Shown in pieces: positions 46,001 to 56,857 of a stretch of DNA of 64,000 nt (position 1 is its first letter; each line of letters begins with the position of its first letter). A program made the translations under genes and the position numbers. The stretch lies in NCBI RefSeq assembly GCF_042100115.1, contig NC_091275.1:1116001-1180000 (forward strand). Direction: 5' to 3'. The notes below the pieces were generated by a model, which was given only the letters and a program-made list of their open reading frames with translations, was not told the origin of the DNA and did not search any database. This DNA comes from Alternaria dauci (taxonomy: Eukaryota > Ascomycota > Dothideomycetes > Pleosporales > Pleosporaceae).

Positions 46001-47066
46001 GTTGGAGGCGTCTTCAATCTCCTTCTCTTTGGCTTTGGTGTTGCGGTCAGTCTTGGTGAGATCTCGCCTGATCTTGGCCTCGGCCTGCCTTTCCGCCTCG
46101 TGTCTCTGGTGGTACTTTTCGACACTGCGCTTGTGCTCTTTGAGCTCTTCTTGATGGCTGGCGATCTTGTTGCGCGCCTTCTCCATGACCTGCTGGTCCA
46201 GGTAGAGCTTCCAAAGATTCTTGGTGATGACGGCTTCATCGCGCTCGGCGAGCTTCTTCTCGTATTCGTCGGCTTCGGCCTTTTGTTCCTGGTAGGTCTT
46301 GAGTTCTCCGTTGATGCCGCGACGCTCGTGCAGATGTTTCGCGTTGTCCTCGGTGGCGGCCTCGGACTCTTCCTTCAGACGATCGTACTCGGCCTTTTGC
46401 TCCAGACTGCCGGAAATGCGCTCGACTTGCAGTGTGAGCTGTTCCGGGGCTGTCGTGGCCAGTTTCTCGACGTCGCCCTGGAAGACGAGAAAGTTCCTCG
46501 CCTTGACCAAGATGCTGTGCTCCTCCAGCGCCTCGCCGTACTGCTTCTGCGTGACGACGCGGTTGTTGATGCGGTATTCGCTTGAGCCCGAGCTCGTGAT
46601 GGTGCGCTGCCACTCGTGTGTCTGCTCGGCATCGTCCTCGAAGACGGCCTTGACCCAAGCGTTCTGTGGGTCGTTGCGCTGGGTGCTGGCTTGCGAATCG
46701 CCGTTCTCCTGTGAGTCGCCATTGGAGTTGCCATTCGCGTCGCCCGCCGCATCCCCATCGGCTTCCGTCACGGTGCCATCGGCGTTGATTCTGGCTTCTT
46801 GGATGATCCTGCCACGGTAGACCATGTCTTTGAGCTTCTCGGACCGCAGATGGGACGACCTGACTCCCAGGACGAAGGAGATGGCGTCCATACTATTTGA
46901 CTTTCCGGATCCATTGGGGCCGATGATGGAGGTAAAGTACGAGTCGCCGAAGAGGAGGGTGTGGCGTCCGCGGTAGGACTTGAAGTCTGCGCATGTTGAG
47001 CGAATGCAGCCAATTGTGCGCGTCGGGGTACCTACTGTAGATCTCGAGCCGCACGAGCTTTCCCAT
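43042..47066 (-). CDS. SMC1: Cohesin subunit SMC1
   Basis: Four exons (47066-47036, 46986-43868, 43819-43118, 43065-43042) give 1291 aa. The introns are 48-52 bp. With Smc3 and the kleisin it forms the cohesin ring that holds sister chromatids. The first exon encodes only MGKLVRLEIY, and the splice gives NFKSYRG. Walker A is GPNGSGKSN at 33-41. An Asp/Gly/Asn-rich insert of about 40 residues (about 75-117) sits in the N-terminal head. Two long coiled coils flank the hinge (about 540-700, with GGTQTGGELDRDD after it). The signature motif HLSGGEKTIAALALLFAI and Walker B FFVLDEVDAALDN are in exon 3. The last exon is 24 bp and adds LRRYQPA. Separase, which cuts cohesin's kleisin, is encoded about 10 kb away. 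Confidence 0.96.
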
Positions 47067-47711
47067 GATGGCGGTCGAGTTGGGCGACACCTATGCGGCG
47101 AATGCGCTTGGCTGTGGTGGTGTTGGGCGGGTTGATAGTCGCGGGGTGGGCCTGCCCGAGGGTGCCTTCTCGTCGTGTGTTGGAGCGCGTCCGCCGACGC
47201 GTCAAGCCCTGGGCCCAAAGCGTGCTAGCGGCGATATGCACTGGCATGTGGGCCGCGGTGACGAAACCATGGCTGATAGGGCAGGCAGGGCAGGCAGGGG
47301 AGGTGACCACACCGACTTGCTTCTATACACAACATTTCCCTAGGTCCGCTCGAGTTTCCCAGTCCCCTGCGCCTCCCTTTGTCGGGCATTTCTTCCAGCA
47401 CCGCCTTTCCCCGTGACCCGACCCAGTTCGCATGCCCCTCGGGTGCCTGCGATGACGTTGTGAAGCTTGCCAATCACCAGCTTGCATTCACCCACGACTT
47501 TCCCCCCACGACGCTCCGAGACTGGCAGAAGAGCACACTTCAGGAACCCCGCACACCACTCGCCTTGTCATGAGAGCATAGGGTCTGACTCGATCTGATC
47601 CAAGCAAATCACTACCACTGTGCGCCTTTTCGCTGTGATATACCTTTCCCTCCCCTCCCCCAAACATGGACCCTAGGCGGTTTTGTCGCGATACAGCAGC
47701 TAACCGGCATC
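47067..47711. promoter_or_regulatory. Bidirectional promoter region, SMC1 (-) and GPC1 (+)
   Basis: 645 bp separate the two divergent start codons. CT-rich stretches near 47360-47400 and 47640-47660 lie on the GPC1 side. Shared regulation is inferred from geometry only. Short frames inside show no motif. Confidence 0.45.
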
Positions 47712-49315
47712 ATGGCTACAGCTTCACCCCCGCGTCACTTCAAAAGACCCCTCCATCGACGGACCCCCTCTAGCCTCGAAATCGTCCAAGAGGAAATACC
47801 CAGCATGGCGACTCCAGAGGATGCGCAGGGGAGCGGCGTGCCCAAATCCAGATCAGAGCCCCAACTGGGCGTTTCTGAGCTGTCAGCGCGTCCGACACCA
47901 GGCGACTCTACACCTGGCCTCTCCCGTTCCGCCTCCTTCTCCAACAGCTCCTACCACGACGAGTCCGACTTCGAAGATGCCGCCTTTTTCCCGCCCGTCG
48001 AGAAGCTCACCATGTTCGACTTTGTCGAGAACCTCGCCCTGTCGCAGCGCATCGAGAAGATACAAAGCTCCATAGCCTCCCAGACGGAGAGAATCAAGAA
48101 CCAGGCAAAGAACCGGGGCATCACAAAAGATCGCGTCGTGGAAGAATGGCGACGGAGAGTCCCAACTGAGGCAGAGCAGCTTGAAAAGTACAAGAGGCGC
48201 ATGCGCCATTCGGTCGATCGTCTGAATCGCCGCTGGAACGAGTCACTCACAGTCACTGCGCGCGAGAAGGCCTCCTTCATTGCCGCCGTCATGAACATCT
48301 TCGTCTCAGGATACCTCATTGGCTGCCATCCCGACCTACTTCCACACTGGTACACGGCTCAGCTGCTCTACTTCATGCCACTTCGCTTCTTCACCTACCA
48401 CAAGAAGGGCTACCACTACTTTCTCGCCGATCTGTGCTACTTCGTCAACATACTCCTTGTCTTGAGTATATGGGCGTTCCCGCAATCTAAGCGCTTGTTC
48501 ATTGCAACATACTGCCTTTGCATGGGAAACAACGCGGTTGCCATCGTGATGTGGCGTAACTCGCTCGTCTTCCACAGCATGGACAAGGTTGTTAGGTTAG
48601 TTCCTTGGTCCTGTAACACGCAACTCATGCTAACATCTCTAGTCTCTTCATCCACATCATGCCTTGCGTCACGCTACACTGCCTTGTTCACCTGCTGTCG
48701 CCGGAATATCAGCAAGAACACTATCCAGCCATCCATGAAATCCGCCATTCTGACCCAACATCGCCCCACCATTACAGTCTGCCCCAGATGATGCTGTGGG
48801 CCACTGTCCCATACGCTTTCTGGCAGCTGAGCTACCACTTCCTCATCACGGTACGCCGTCGCGACAAGATTGCGGCAGGTCGGCCAACTAGCTTTACATG
48901 GCTACGGAAATCGTATGCCAAAACATGGATCGGCAAGATTGTCCTCTCGCTTCCCGACTTCATGCAGGAGCCTGCCTTCATGTTCATCCAATACAGCTAT
49001 GCTGTCTTGACGATGCTACCATGCCCGGTCTGGTTCTGGTACCGCTGGCCCTCAGGTCTATTCCTCAGCGTTGTCTTCATCTGGAGTGTCTACAATGGTG
49101 CCACCTACTACATCGACGTCTTCGGCAACCGTTTCCAGAAAGAACTTGAACAGCTAAAAGCGGACATGGCCAAGTGGCAGGCGTCGCCTGAAGGTGGTTT
49201 CACGCCCTTTACACCAATGGAGGGTGGAAATGAGAAGCAACTAGGTTATATTCCTCCACTCGAAGGCTCTACAAGTGTCAAGCCTGTGGATGGAGAGACA
49301 AGAGAAAGGAAGTAG
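47712..49315 (+). CDS. GPC1: Glycerophosphocholine acyltransferase GPC1 (DUF2838)
   Basis: Two exons (47712-48595 and 48643-49315; 47-bp intron) give 518 aa. Gpc1 uses acyl-CoA to acylate glycerophosphocholine to lysophosphatidylcholine, in the deacylation/reacylation turnover of phosphatidylcholine, as shown in yeast. The N-terminus is Ser/Pro-rich (about 110 residues). A basic helical segment follows (IEKIQSSIASQTERIKNQA), then about eight membrane helices. Recognisable family stretches are YFMPLRFFTYHKKGYHYFLADLCYFVN, MDKVVSLFIHIMP (restored by the splice), the soluble loop SPEYQQEHYPAIHEIRH, and FIQYSYAVLTMLPCPVWFWYR. The end is charged. Length agrees with fungal Gpc1. Confidence 0.92.
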
Positions 49316-49595
49316 CAGGCTGACAATCTCTTGACATTGACAGATGCATTACGGAAATGGAGCAACAGGCGTTCACGGTCACGTACTGTTCACACGATTC
49401 CAGAATGAGACAATCTAGGCGTTGATTTGTATCAGGTATTTCCCCATGGGTCCTCCGATTTTGATTTCGAGGTGCATCGGCATGCGTTTGACTTTCGTCC
49501 TTGTTTGGATTGCTCGGTTGGTTAATATACCCCCTTTCCTTCGCTAAGTCTTGTCGTCTTTAATTATAGCTTACACCTAATACCCAAATACCCTA

Positions 49596-50186
49596 TCATT
49601 CTCCTATGCTGGCCCTCTCGAAAGTTTCATGCATTTTGTTTTTCGCCGCGGGACATAGCTTGTTGTCTCTAGAGTAGAAGGCGTCGAATGTGGCTTTCGA
49701 GTCCATTTGAGTGTTGCGTTGTAGACCCCATTTCTTGAGTTCTATGTGGCAGATGGCAAGCGTCGCCTCGTAGTCAGCTTGCGCAGCTGCCTGTGAAGAG
49801 GTTTCGATGCGACTTTCCTTGCGCTCATCCTCTGCCTGGTGGTTGGTAGCAGCTTCGGACTGTGTATGCTGCCTCCTGTCTAGGTATGCGATTTCTTCAT
49901 CTCGGTGTTGTGTGATGGCGATGTCGAGCTCCGATTGGCCCTCTTCTTCAGTTGCCTTGGCTGCGTCTTCTTCGGCTTTTTGCAGCCCACGCTTCTCCTT
50001 GAGTAGGGCTTCAAGTTTGGCAACTCGAGCTACGTTGCCCGCGATGATTTGTTCCAAAGTGTTGTTTATCGCCATGTAGATGTTAGGCTGAGGAGCGACA
50101 GGCGCATAATGTGCCGTGCCGTGGGGGTTGAACCAGTTGCGCCTGGTAGAGACGTACCCGGTGAGTTGCTTGTTGGAGTTTGTCAT
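49596..50186 (-). CDS. Hypothetical coiled-coil protein
   Basis: A single exon of 196 aa from the ATG before TNSNKQLTGYVS. After about 35 residues with aromatic and Pro positions comes a Glu/Ala/Lys-rich helical stretch (IIAGNVARVAKLEALLKEKR, then EEDAAKATEEEG) that should form a coiled coil up to about residue 140. A conserved-looking end with Trp, Cys and aromatic residues follows (LKKWGLQRNTQMDS, FYSRDNKLCPAAKN). No family is recognised. Even composition and a full-length frame with sensible ends support a real gene. It lies between GPC1 (convergent, 280 bp) and the aldo-keto reductase gene. Confidence 0.6.
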   Translation of the reverse strand: MTNSNKQLTGYVSTRRNWFNPHGTAHYAPVAPQPNIYMAINNTLEQIIAGNVARVAKLEALLKEKRGLQKAEEDAAKATEEEGQSELDIAITQHRDEEIAYLDRRQHTQSEAATNHQAEDERKESRIETSSQAAAQADYEATLAICHIELKKWGLQRNTQMDSKATFDAFYSRDNKLCPAAKNKMHETFERASIGE

Positions 50187-50388
50187 TTCGCTTACTATTC
50201 TTTCGTGTCGGGTTAAGGGTTACTGTTCAGGTTGTGTAGAGACAAAGATATACTGTAAGAAAAGATTCTAATCATTTTATCTATTCGAGGATTTGGCCTA
50301 TCGTTCGCCAACTGTGGTTCACAGCACTCGTTCTATACGCAATACCTTGGGTTGACTAGCATGCCACCCATGTTTTGCACCCACAACC

Positions 50389-51507
50389 TTAATGAAAGTA
50401 CTTCCAAGTCACCCCACGAGTACCAGCCCAACCTTGGTCCACTGCTTTCACAACGCTCTCATCCAATGGTCCCTTCTCAAAATCAACGAGATTCATTTCC
50501 AACTGCTTCTTACTGCTCGCTCCAATAATGACCTTATCCCCGTATTCCTTCTTCAGTTGGCTATGATGCATCATCCACCTTAGCGCGGTTTCGCTCTCTG
50601 TTTGGCCATCAGGTAATTCGGAGCGCAACCCTTCGATTGCTGTGAAGAACTCGTCGTTCCAATAACGAGCACGGTACATCTTTCCTTGCAGACGATTTGG
50701 ATCGAAGCGACTTCCAGACTCGACAGCGCTATCCTGCGTATCACGCTTGTAGCGTGAGGTTAGCCATCCGCCTGCTAGCGGATTGAATGCGTAGAAGGAC
50801 ATGTTGTACTTTCGCAAGCAAGGGAGAAGTTCGTGTTCGATACTGCGGTGAAGCGCGTTGTACACGCCTTGGTATACACTGGGCAACTGGTACCCATTTG
50901 CTTTGCAAATTTCACAGAGTGCGGCAACTGTTGATGGAAAAGATCAGCAATGTGTCTGCATAGGAAACCACGGGACGAGAGGACGTAACATACCTTCCCA
51001 AGACATAAAGTTACTCACGCCCCATCTCTTAAACTTTCCCTCTTTGAATAGATCATTGACAGCTTTCGCCGTCTCCTCAAGCGGTACTGTACGATCCGGT
51101 GCATGAAGGTACCACAGATCCACCTGCTTCCCTCCAAGAGCAGTCAAACTCTCATCTAGGCTCTTGCGCATGTCCTCTATCCTAGAGTGTGTTTGAGGGC
51201 GGCCAAAGAGGCCTGGAACATTAGGGAAGAACTTTGTGTCCATTGTCAGGCCTCTTTTCTGCCAATCCAATTTCTGGAGGTACTCTTCTGATGATCCATC
51301 CTAGTGCTGTTAGCGGGTAGGGATAAAGGGAATGCGTGTGCTTACTCCGTAGAATCGACTCGTGTCGACCTCGCTATGGCCGTAGGACTGGAAAGTATCG
51401 AGAATAGCTGCGCAGTCATCTAGACTTGATGTACGGACTTGTTCTTCACCTTCGCGGCCAAAGGTCATGCAGCCGAAGACGACGTCAAGAGGGGTTTTGG
51501 AAGACAT
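50389..51507 (-). CDS. Aldo-keto reductase, AKR7 (aflatoxin aldehyde reductase-like)
   Basis: Three exons (51507-51346, 51300-50994, 50927-50389; introns 45 and 66 bp) give 335 aa. It is an NADPH-dependent reductase of aldehydes and ketones with a (beta/alpha)8 barrel. The catalytic tetrad is complete: Asp48 and Tyr53 (DTSRFYG), Lys77 (TKFFPN) and His120 (WYLHAPD). Other marks are VFGCMTFG at the start, RWGVSNFMSWE, QGVYNALHRSIEHELLP and YAFNPLAGGWLTSRY, all as in the AKR7 family. The end, GTRGVTWKYF, is also typical. It lies head-to-tail with the FAD oxidoreductase gene 374 bp upstream, and a Zn2Cys6 gene follows, which may point to a small shared pathway. Confidence 0.92.
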
Positions 51508-51881
51508 GTCGAGTGAGAAGGGTGAGTGGCTTGTCTCTGGTACCGATTCTGGTATATGAAATTTTGCCAAGGTGGAGTACTTATACTTCTAGCAACGACA
51601 TCGTGCTGATCTTTTTTGTGGAGATGCGGAGTTAAGTGAACATTGATCCACAGGGACTTGGCGGAGTTTGGCAACACAGTCGGAGATAACAGTTCGTGGT
51701 CAGCCGGGCGTTACCTGCAAGGTATGTACTCTTTAAACTTCCAAGGTGGTTTAGTGTCTTTAAAGGGGAACCAATGACACATCTGTAGTGCGTATTAAAG
51801 ATTATATTTGGTATAGTTGCATCGACCTTGTGTACATCCTCGACACTTCATTCGTCCTTCTCCAATTACTCCACTCCCAAC
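51508..51881. other. Intergenic region
   Basis: 374 bp between two minus-strand genes. It holds the promoter of the aldo-keto reductase gene. Nothing else is seen. Confidence 0.5.
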
Positions 51882-53687
51882 CTATCGCTTTCCGCTATCA
51901 GAAGGGAACCCATACTTGATCGGCTCATCCTGTATATTGTTCTCCGTCCTCCATTGCAATCTGTCGATATCGCTTACACCTGGGCCTCGGTAGACGCTGC
52001 CGTAAAGACCACTCGCCCAATCCTTGCCTGGTCCCTCCTTTGTCTTCTTCGTCGCCTTTCGACTATACCACTTTCCGTATGCCAGTAGGTAGTACAGCCT
52101 GAAGCTCAAGAAAGCAAACTTGTCGCGCTCAAGATCAGCAGGATACTGTGCGCCGAGATCAACAGCGGCAGCAATTCCGCTCATAACAGCAACCTCATGA
52201 GCATTGATAAGTGTCCATGCCGCCGCAAACCGAGTGTGCTTTCGACCTTGTAGAAGCCACATCCATGGGACGACGAAAACGTAATGCGTCCAGGAATGGC
52301 ACAGCTGGTGCCACCAGTCCTTGCGAATAATCTTGTCCTTGTTGATCTCATCGATACTCCAGAGGTGGCCATCTCTATCCTTGTTCAAGTAGATAGTCTG
52401 GAAGATGTGCTTGTCAAAGGGAACCTCCGGCGGGAATTGGCTCTGGTAATTTGTGCAGTCAAAGCACATTTCGAGTTTCGATCGATCCTGGGGATACATC
52501 TTGATGTAGTACATCGGCTTGAAGGACTTCTCGGCCATGGCGTTGCGCGCAGTTTGATCGATATTGGAGAGCTTTGTGACGGCTTTCTCTGGGTCGTAAA
52601 AGTTCTCATAGTGCTTGTGCATGTAGTCGCTATCCCAGTGGGTGACGGTGATGTCGTCAGAGAACTTGGCGGAGCCGAGGACTTTCTTCTCGCGGAAGGA
52701 GGCAGTGGGTTCTAGAATACGTTTTGCTGTATCGGCGAGCACGCAGAGAATCAACTCGTCAAAGTGCTCTTCCTTCTCCTGTGCGTCTGGATCGGCATTA
52801 TGGTCGTTGTCGTAAGGCACATTGGCACTGTTGGGGTTGTGCGCATCAGGCATCGGGGTGCGCTTGATCAGCCTTACGGCAACACCGGTCTTATCTCGCT
52901 TCACCACTCGAGTTATTTCCGTTGATAGTCTGACGTTGACGCCACGCTTAAGCAGATCCTGTCTCCAGCGCTCGTAGAATTCGCTGAATTTGGGAAAAAC
53001 GACCATCGGCGGCAAATTGCTAGCAACGCTATGCTTGTCTCCTGGATACCACATTCCGTATGTTGGACTAGTGACGAGCCTTTCGAGAATGATGCTGGGC
53101 ACGTTTGGTGTCTCGTTTCCGGTTCCTAGGAATAGCGCAATCATGGGCATGGCGACAGTGTTGGTGAACTCTTCGGAAAACCAGAACATTTTGAAAAGAA
53201 TCTTGATGGGAATCAATGCGAAGAACAGCTCGAACCACCGGACAATCTTGAGCATGGTGTGAAACTTCCTAATCTCCTTCTGGTGGCGCGCAAGAAGCTC
53301 GGTCGGGAAGACGTTAGTCCAAAAGATATCGTCTTTACCAAAGGAGACTTGAAGGTTTACGGGATCAGCATGATGGCCTTGTCTTGCAAACATTGTCATG
53401 GTGTGGTGGAAAATGTAGCTTCCGCCCTGAACACCTTGGTTCAGCCATTCAGCCCCATGGCGCTCCTTGTCAATTCCGATAGAAAAGGCCTGGCCTCCAC
53501 AGTAATCCACTGCATCGATGAGGGTAACGTCAAATTTGTCGGGATGTTCGGAAAGGTGGTGGGCGGCTGACATGCCTGCTTCGAATTAGAAACCATGACC
53601 CTCCAAAAACGCGTTCAACGTACCAGCAGCGCCTGCTCCCACAACAAGCACCTTCTTCTTTCCATTCTTGTTGTTGCCGCCTGCCAT
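51882..53687 (-). CDS. FAD-dependent oxidoreductase (amine oxidase-like fold)
   Basis: Two exons (53687-53624 and 53575-51882; 48-bp intron) give 585 aa. A basic N-terminus (NNKNGKKK) leads into the Rossmann motif VLVVGAGAAGMSAAH, with Gly17, 19 and 22 completed by the splice. A second acceptor 3 bp earlier would insert one Ala and break the usual spacing, so I prefer 53575. ECDAV-type strand two is VTLIDAVDYCGGQAFS. Further parts are LNQGVQGGSYIFHHTM, a hydrophobic stretch near residue 140 (FFALIPIKILFKMFWF), the FAD/substrate region NVRLSTEITRVVKR, and a C-terminal helical extension with aromatic and His residues (WWHQLCHSWTHYVF). It resembles NAD(P)-binding amine-oxidase-like flavoproteins of fungi; the reaction is unknown. 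Confidence 0.85.
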
Positions 53688-54028
53688 ATTCGTGGTGGGC
53701 AGAATAGGCTCTGTGTCGTGTGAGTGTGGCATCGAAGTAAAAGCTCAGCACTTATGCGACGCGCTGCAACCACGCGAGCTGCCGCGGACCTGTATTTGTC
53801 TGCAGCTGTCACGACATCAACTATGAACAAATGCGTCATGAAATCCCAAAGAGGTTTGGGCCGATCTTGACTGGCTGCGGCTATCGGACGATCGTGCATC
53901 GCCAAGCACTTATTCGACACAGACACCACGCTAGGTGGTGATGTCATCCATGCTCCAAACATCGTTCATGACGGCAAGATAAAATGTTTTGATACAATTT
54001 GCTTGGACTCAAACACCTGATTTTGTGT
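53688..54028. other. Intergenic region
   Basis: 341 bp between two minus-strand genes, with no motif or frame worth noting. Confidence 0.5.
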
Positions 54029-56555
54029 CTAAAGGGTGTGCATCCCTTTTAGCGCCCTGTCCGTCCACTCATCTACCACGTCACCCGTGGAATCGCCCGC
54101 GTTTTCAGAACGTGTTGGAGGATCCATGATGGAGAATGCCCCTGGATGCGTCGCTTGGCCCAGGTCGAAGAAATCTAATCCTAGGTCTGCTGTTGCATCC
54201 GTATACCAATCGCCTCCTATGTCAAGCATGCCGGCTTGGTCTTGGTTTTCCTCATGTGCCATGTGCACAACAGACTCCAAAGACGCGTCGGCCGGTGCGT
54301 CTTGCACTGTTGGTGAATCACTCTCTTGGACAACACCAGTTATCCTGGCGAACTGCAGCGCAATCCGACCCAAAGTTTTGTATGTGGGTGAGAGCTTTTG
54401 CTGCATTACGCGAACGTGTTCGAGCACCGTGCACACTGTCGCTTTGCGCTCAATGTCCTTGGGTGAATCCGTTTGGCCTTTGGGTCGAGCAAGGAAGTCG
54501 GCGCATACAACTAAGATCGCGTGGAACACAAAGAAAAAGTCTAGCCACGAGTAACCAATGATGTCGAAGATACCAAGATCGATCCCAATTGTGATGCATT
54601 GAAGACTCTTGTGTACCGACTCAACACAGTCTTCCGCAAGTATGAGAGTCGACTGCCAATCCTCAGAAGTTGGTAACTCTTTGTTCTCCAAGAAGCAGAC
54701 GTTACTCTCGACCTTTTGTATGAGAAAGTCTCGTGAGATGACACAACGTGTATAGTAGTAGTAAATATGCAACAGTAGGATCATTACCCTCGAGTCGGTA
54801 GCTCCTGGAACTGCCTCCAAGGACATGTGTAGAGGGATCTTCGCGTAGAAGTTGTCGCATTCGCGAAGTAGAGTCATGGCAACAGCCAGCGTCGGTGAGC
54901 GTTCTTCGGATGAGGTCTTGTCGAAGTACGCACGTTGTCGGATACGGTACGATAAAGATGCGAGGTCGGAGCAGAGGTGTAAGAAAAGTGCGGTGATGGG
55001 CGTTTGCTCGAGCGTTGGTGCGTCAGGGACCTTCATCGCTACCTCTCGGTCGTCGATTCCTGTCGGTCGGCCCAATATTCCACACAGTATCTTTTCAAAT
55101 ATGTAGATGGACCACCAGACTTGCCGGCGCACGTTGCGCTCGATGGGTGCAAACTGTAAATTCGAGCTATCGCGATGCATTCCCATAGTGATTGCCTGGC
55201 ATCATGTATTAGCAGACGACCGGAACGGTTTGGAGTGTGTAACGTACCATGCGTGCAGCAAGACCTATCAGTAACCATGAGCTGCTCTTTTGTCCAACGT
55301 TGTGATGGTGCATATTGAGAAGGACGAGTGCCTGGACGTTTTCCAGTTGCGTCGCTGTCAACAGCATACGGAAGTAGGTTTTGGCGAAAACAACAAGCTT
55401 GTGGCGTAGCGCTTGCATCTGGTCGACATCATTTGCCCTTGATCGCTGGCAACCGAAAGAGAGAACTAAGGCCAGTGAAATTAGCCATCCCATGTCCTTA
55501 CATTCATCAATGAGCTCGCCACTTCGTAAGTATGTAGCTTCCAGCCGCATCTGAAACACATTTCTGTCGAACACTGGAAAGTACATGTGAATCTGATCAA
55601 AATAGACTGCAACCAAAGCGTCAGCGATGTGTTTTGGGGGAATCAAATCGCCAATTGTATCTAGAGATGAAGTGCTATCTTGGAGTCGCGACGGATCATT
55701 CGATGCCTCCATCTCGGCCCTAGATCTCTTCCGACGTCCATGGCTCGAATTGGGACGCTGGCTCGACGTGGGTATAGCAAATTCGTCTTCCGAAGGATTT
55801 GTGCTGCTGCGTTTCAAAGCTGACCCGGATCGACTCGAGGGATTTGATGTAAATGACCGGAGTCCAGGAAATTCTGCACCAGAGACGGCTTTCCAGCGGG
55901 ACGCAAGTGCTCGTATGGTAGTTGCAAGCCGAAAGCTACTGGAAGGACCGAAATAATGCGAGGCGTCTCGATTTGTGCGAATGACCTCGTCTGCCTGGGA
56001 AGATACTTGCTGGGTTACGGAAGCAGATTGGCGTAGGCGCTCTTTGCTTGTAGACAAGGAAGATGTGCGGTGAGCAGTGTGCAGGGGATATGTAGTAGTG
56101 TGTGGGCCCAGGTATGGGGACTGGGAAACAGGTGATGTTCGCAACGACTGATGCTGCTGCTGCTTTTGTTGCTGTTCCGAAGAAGAAGCCTGTCTGTCGC
56201 TACTGCTATTGCTGAAGATATCTGCAGGAGTATAGTCGTCGCTCGCCGGCATCGCTATATTGCTTGCCGTGGCGATCTTGAACAGGGTCTCTGTGTCCTG
56301 AACATTCTCATCCGGAAAAAGCCCTTTGACTAGCGACTCAAGAGCTCTGTAGCGTAGGCTGAGCGTCTCCACACTCCCATACACTCTCTGTTTACGTGGT
56401 AGCTTGGATTCACAAACCACGCCATTTGCCTTGCAGTCCGCACAAGGCACGTCAGCATTCTCGCGAATGCACCGTGCCCGTCGAGTTTTGCAGCGGTCGC
56501 AGCTCACGAGCGCACGCTTTCGAGATGGCCCTGACTTGGCCGGACGTTCCGCCAT
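54029..56555 (-). CDS. Zn2Cys6 fungal-specific transcription factor
   Basis: Two exons (56555-55248 and 55195-54029; 52-bp intron) give 824 aa. An in-frame ATG at 56690 would add 45 residues. The Zn2Cys6 cluster is complete at 19-48 (CDRCKTRRARC, then CADCKANGVVC), giving C-X2-C-X6-C-X8-C-X2-C-X6-C. A linker and short dimerisation helix follow (VETLSLRYRALESLVKGLF). A Ser/Gln-rich disordered part has a Gln/His tract from CTG/TGC repeats near 56150-56170. The Fungal_trans domain (PF04082) starts near HIADALVAVYFDQIHMYFPVF, and its hallmark MGMHRDSSNLQF, then RRQVWWSIYIFEK, begins at the splice. The end is acidic. Targets are unknown. The neighbouring reductase and oxidoreductase genes are candidates by position only. 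Confidence 0.92.
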
Positions 56556-56857
56556 TGCTTTCGAAGTCGTTGCAAACAAGATCGGAAACTGTAGCGGACG
56601 TATTGACGCACTGGAGATTGTGGAGTTCCGAGGATGCGAAGACCCATCTTGTCGCCTCCGCTGACTGTGACCGTGGCATTGTCCCGTCATGACACCATCG
56701 GAGTTACTTCCGTAGAGCAGCAGCCGCGCGTCATAATAAGGTTTACTGATCAGGACCGAAACGGAAGGACTTTCTTATGTGCTTATCGCAACAATCAAAG
56801 TCTCGCGTGCTTTATTCGTCGGTTTATTCCGCAGTGGCCTCATTCTTCCTCACTACA

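Noticed and set aside
45644..46585. Plus frame of 313 aa rich in Leu/Val, membrane-like
   Set aside because: It is antisense to the SMC1 coiled-coil exon; Glu/Lys-rich coding gives hydrophobic antisense frames.
50389..56555. Secondary-metabolite biosynthetic cluster
   Set aside because: A regulator and two oxidoreductases are present, but no PKS, NRPS, terpene synthase or other backbone enzyme lies in the window.
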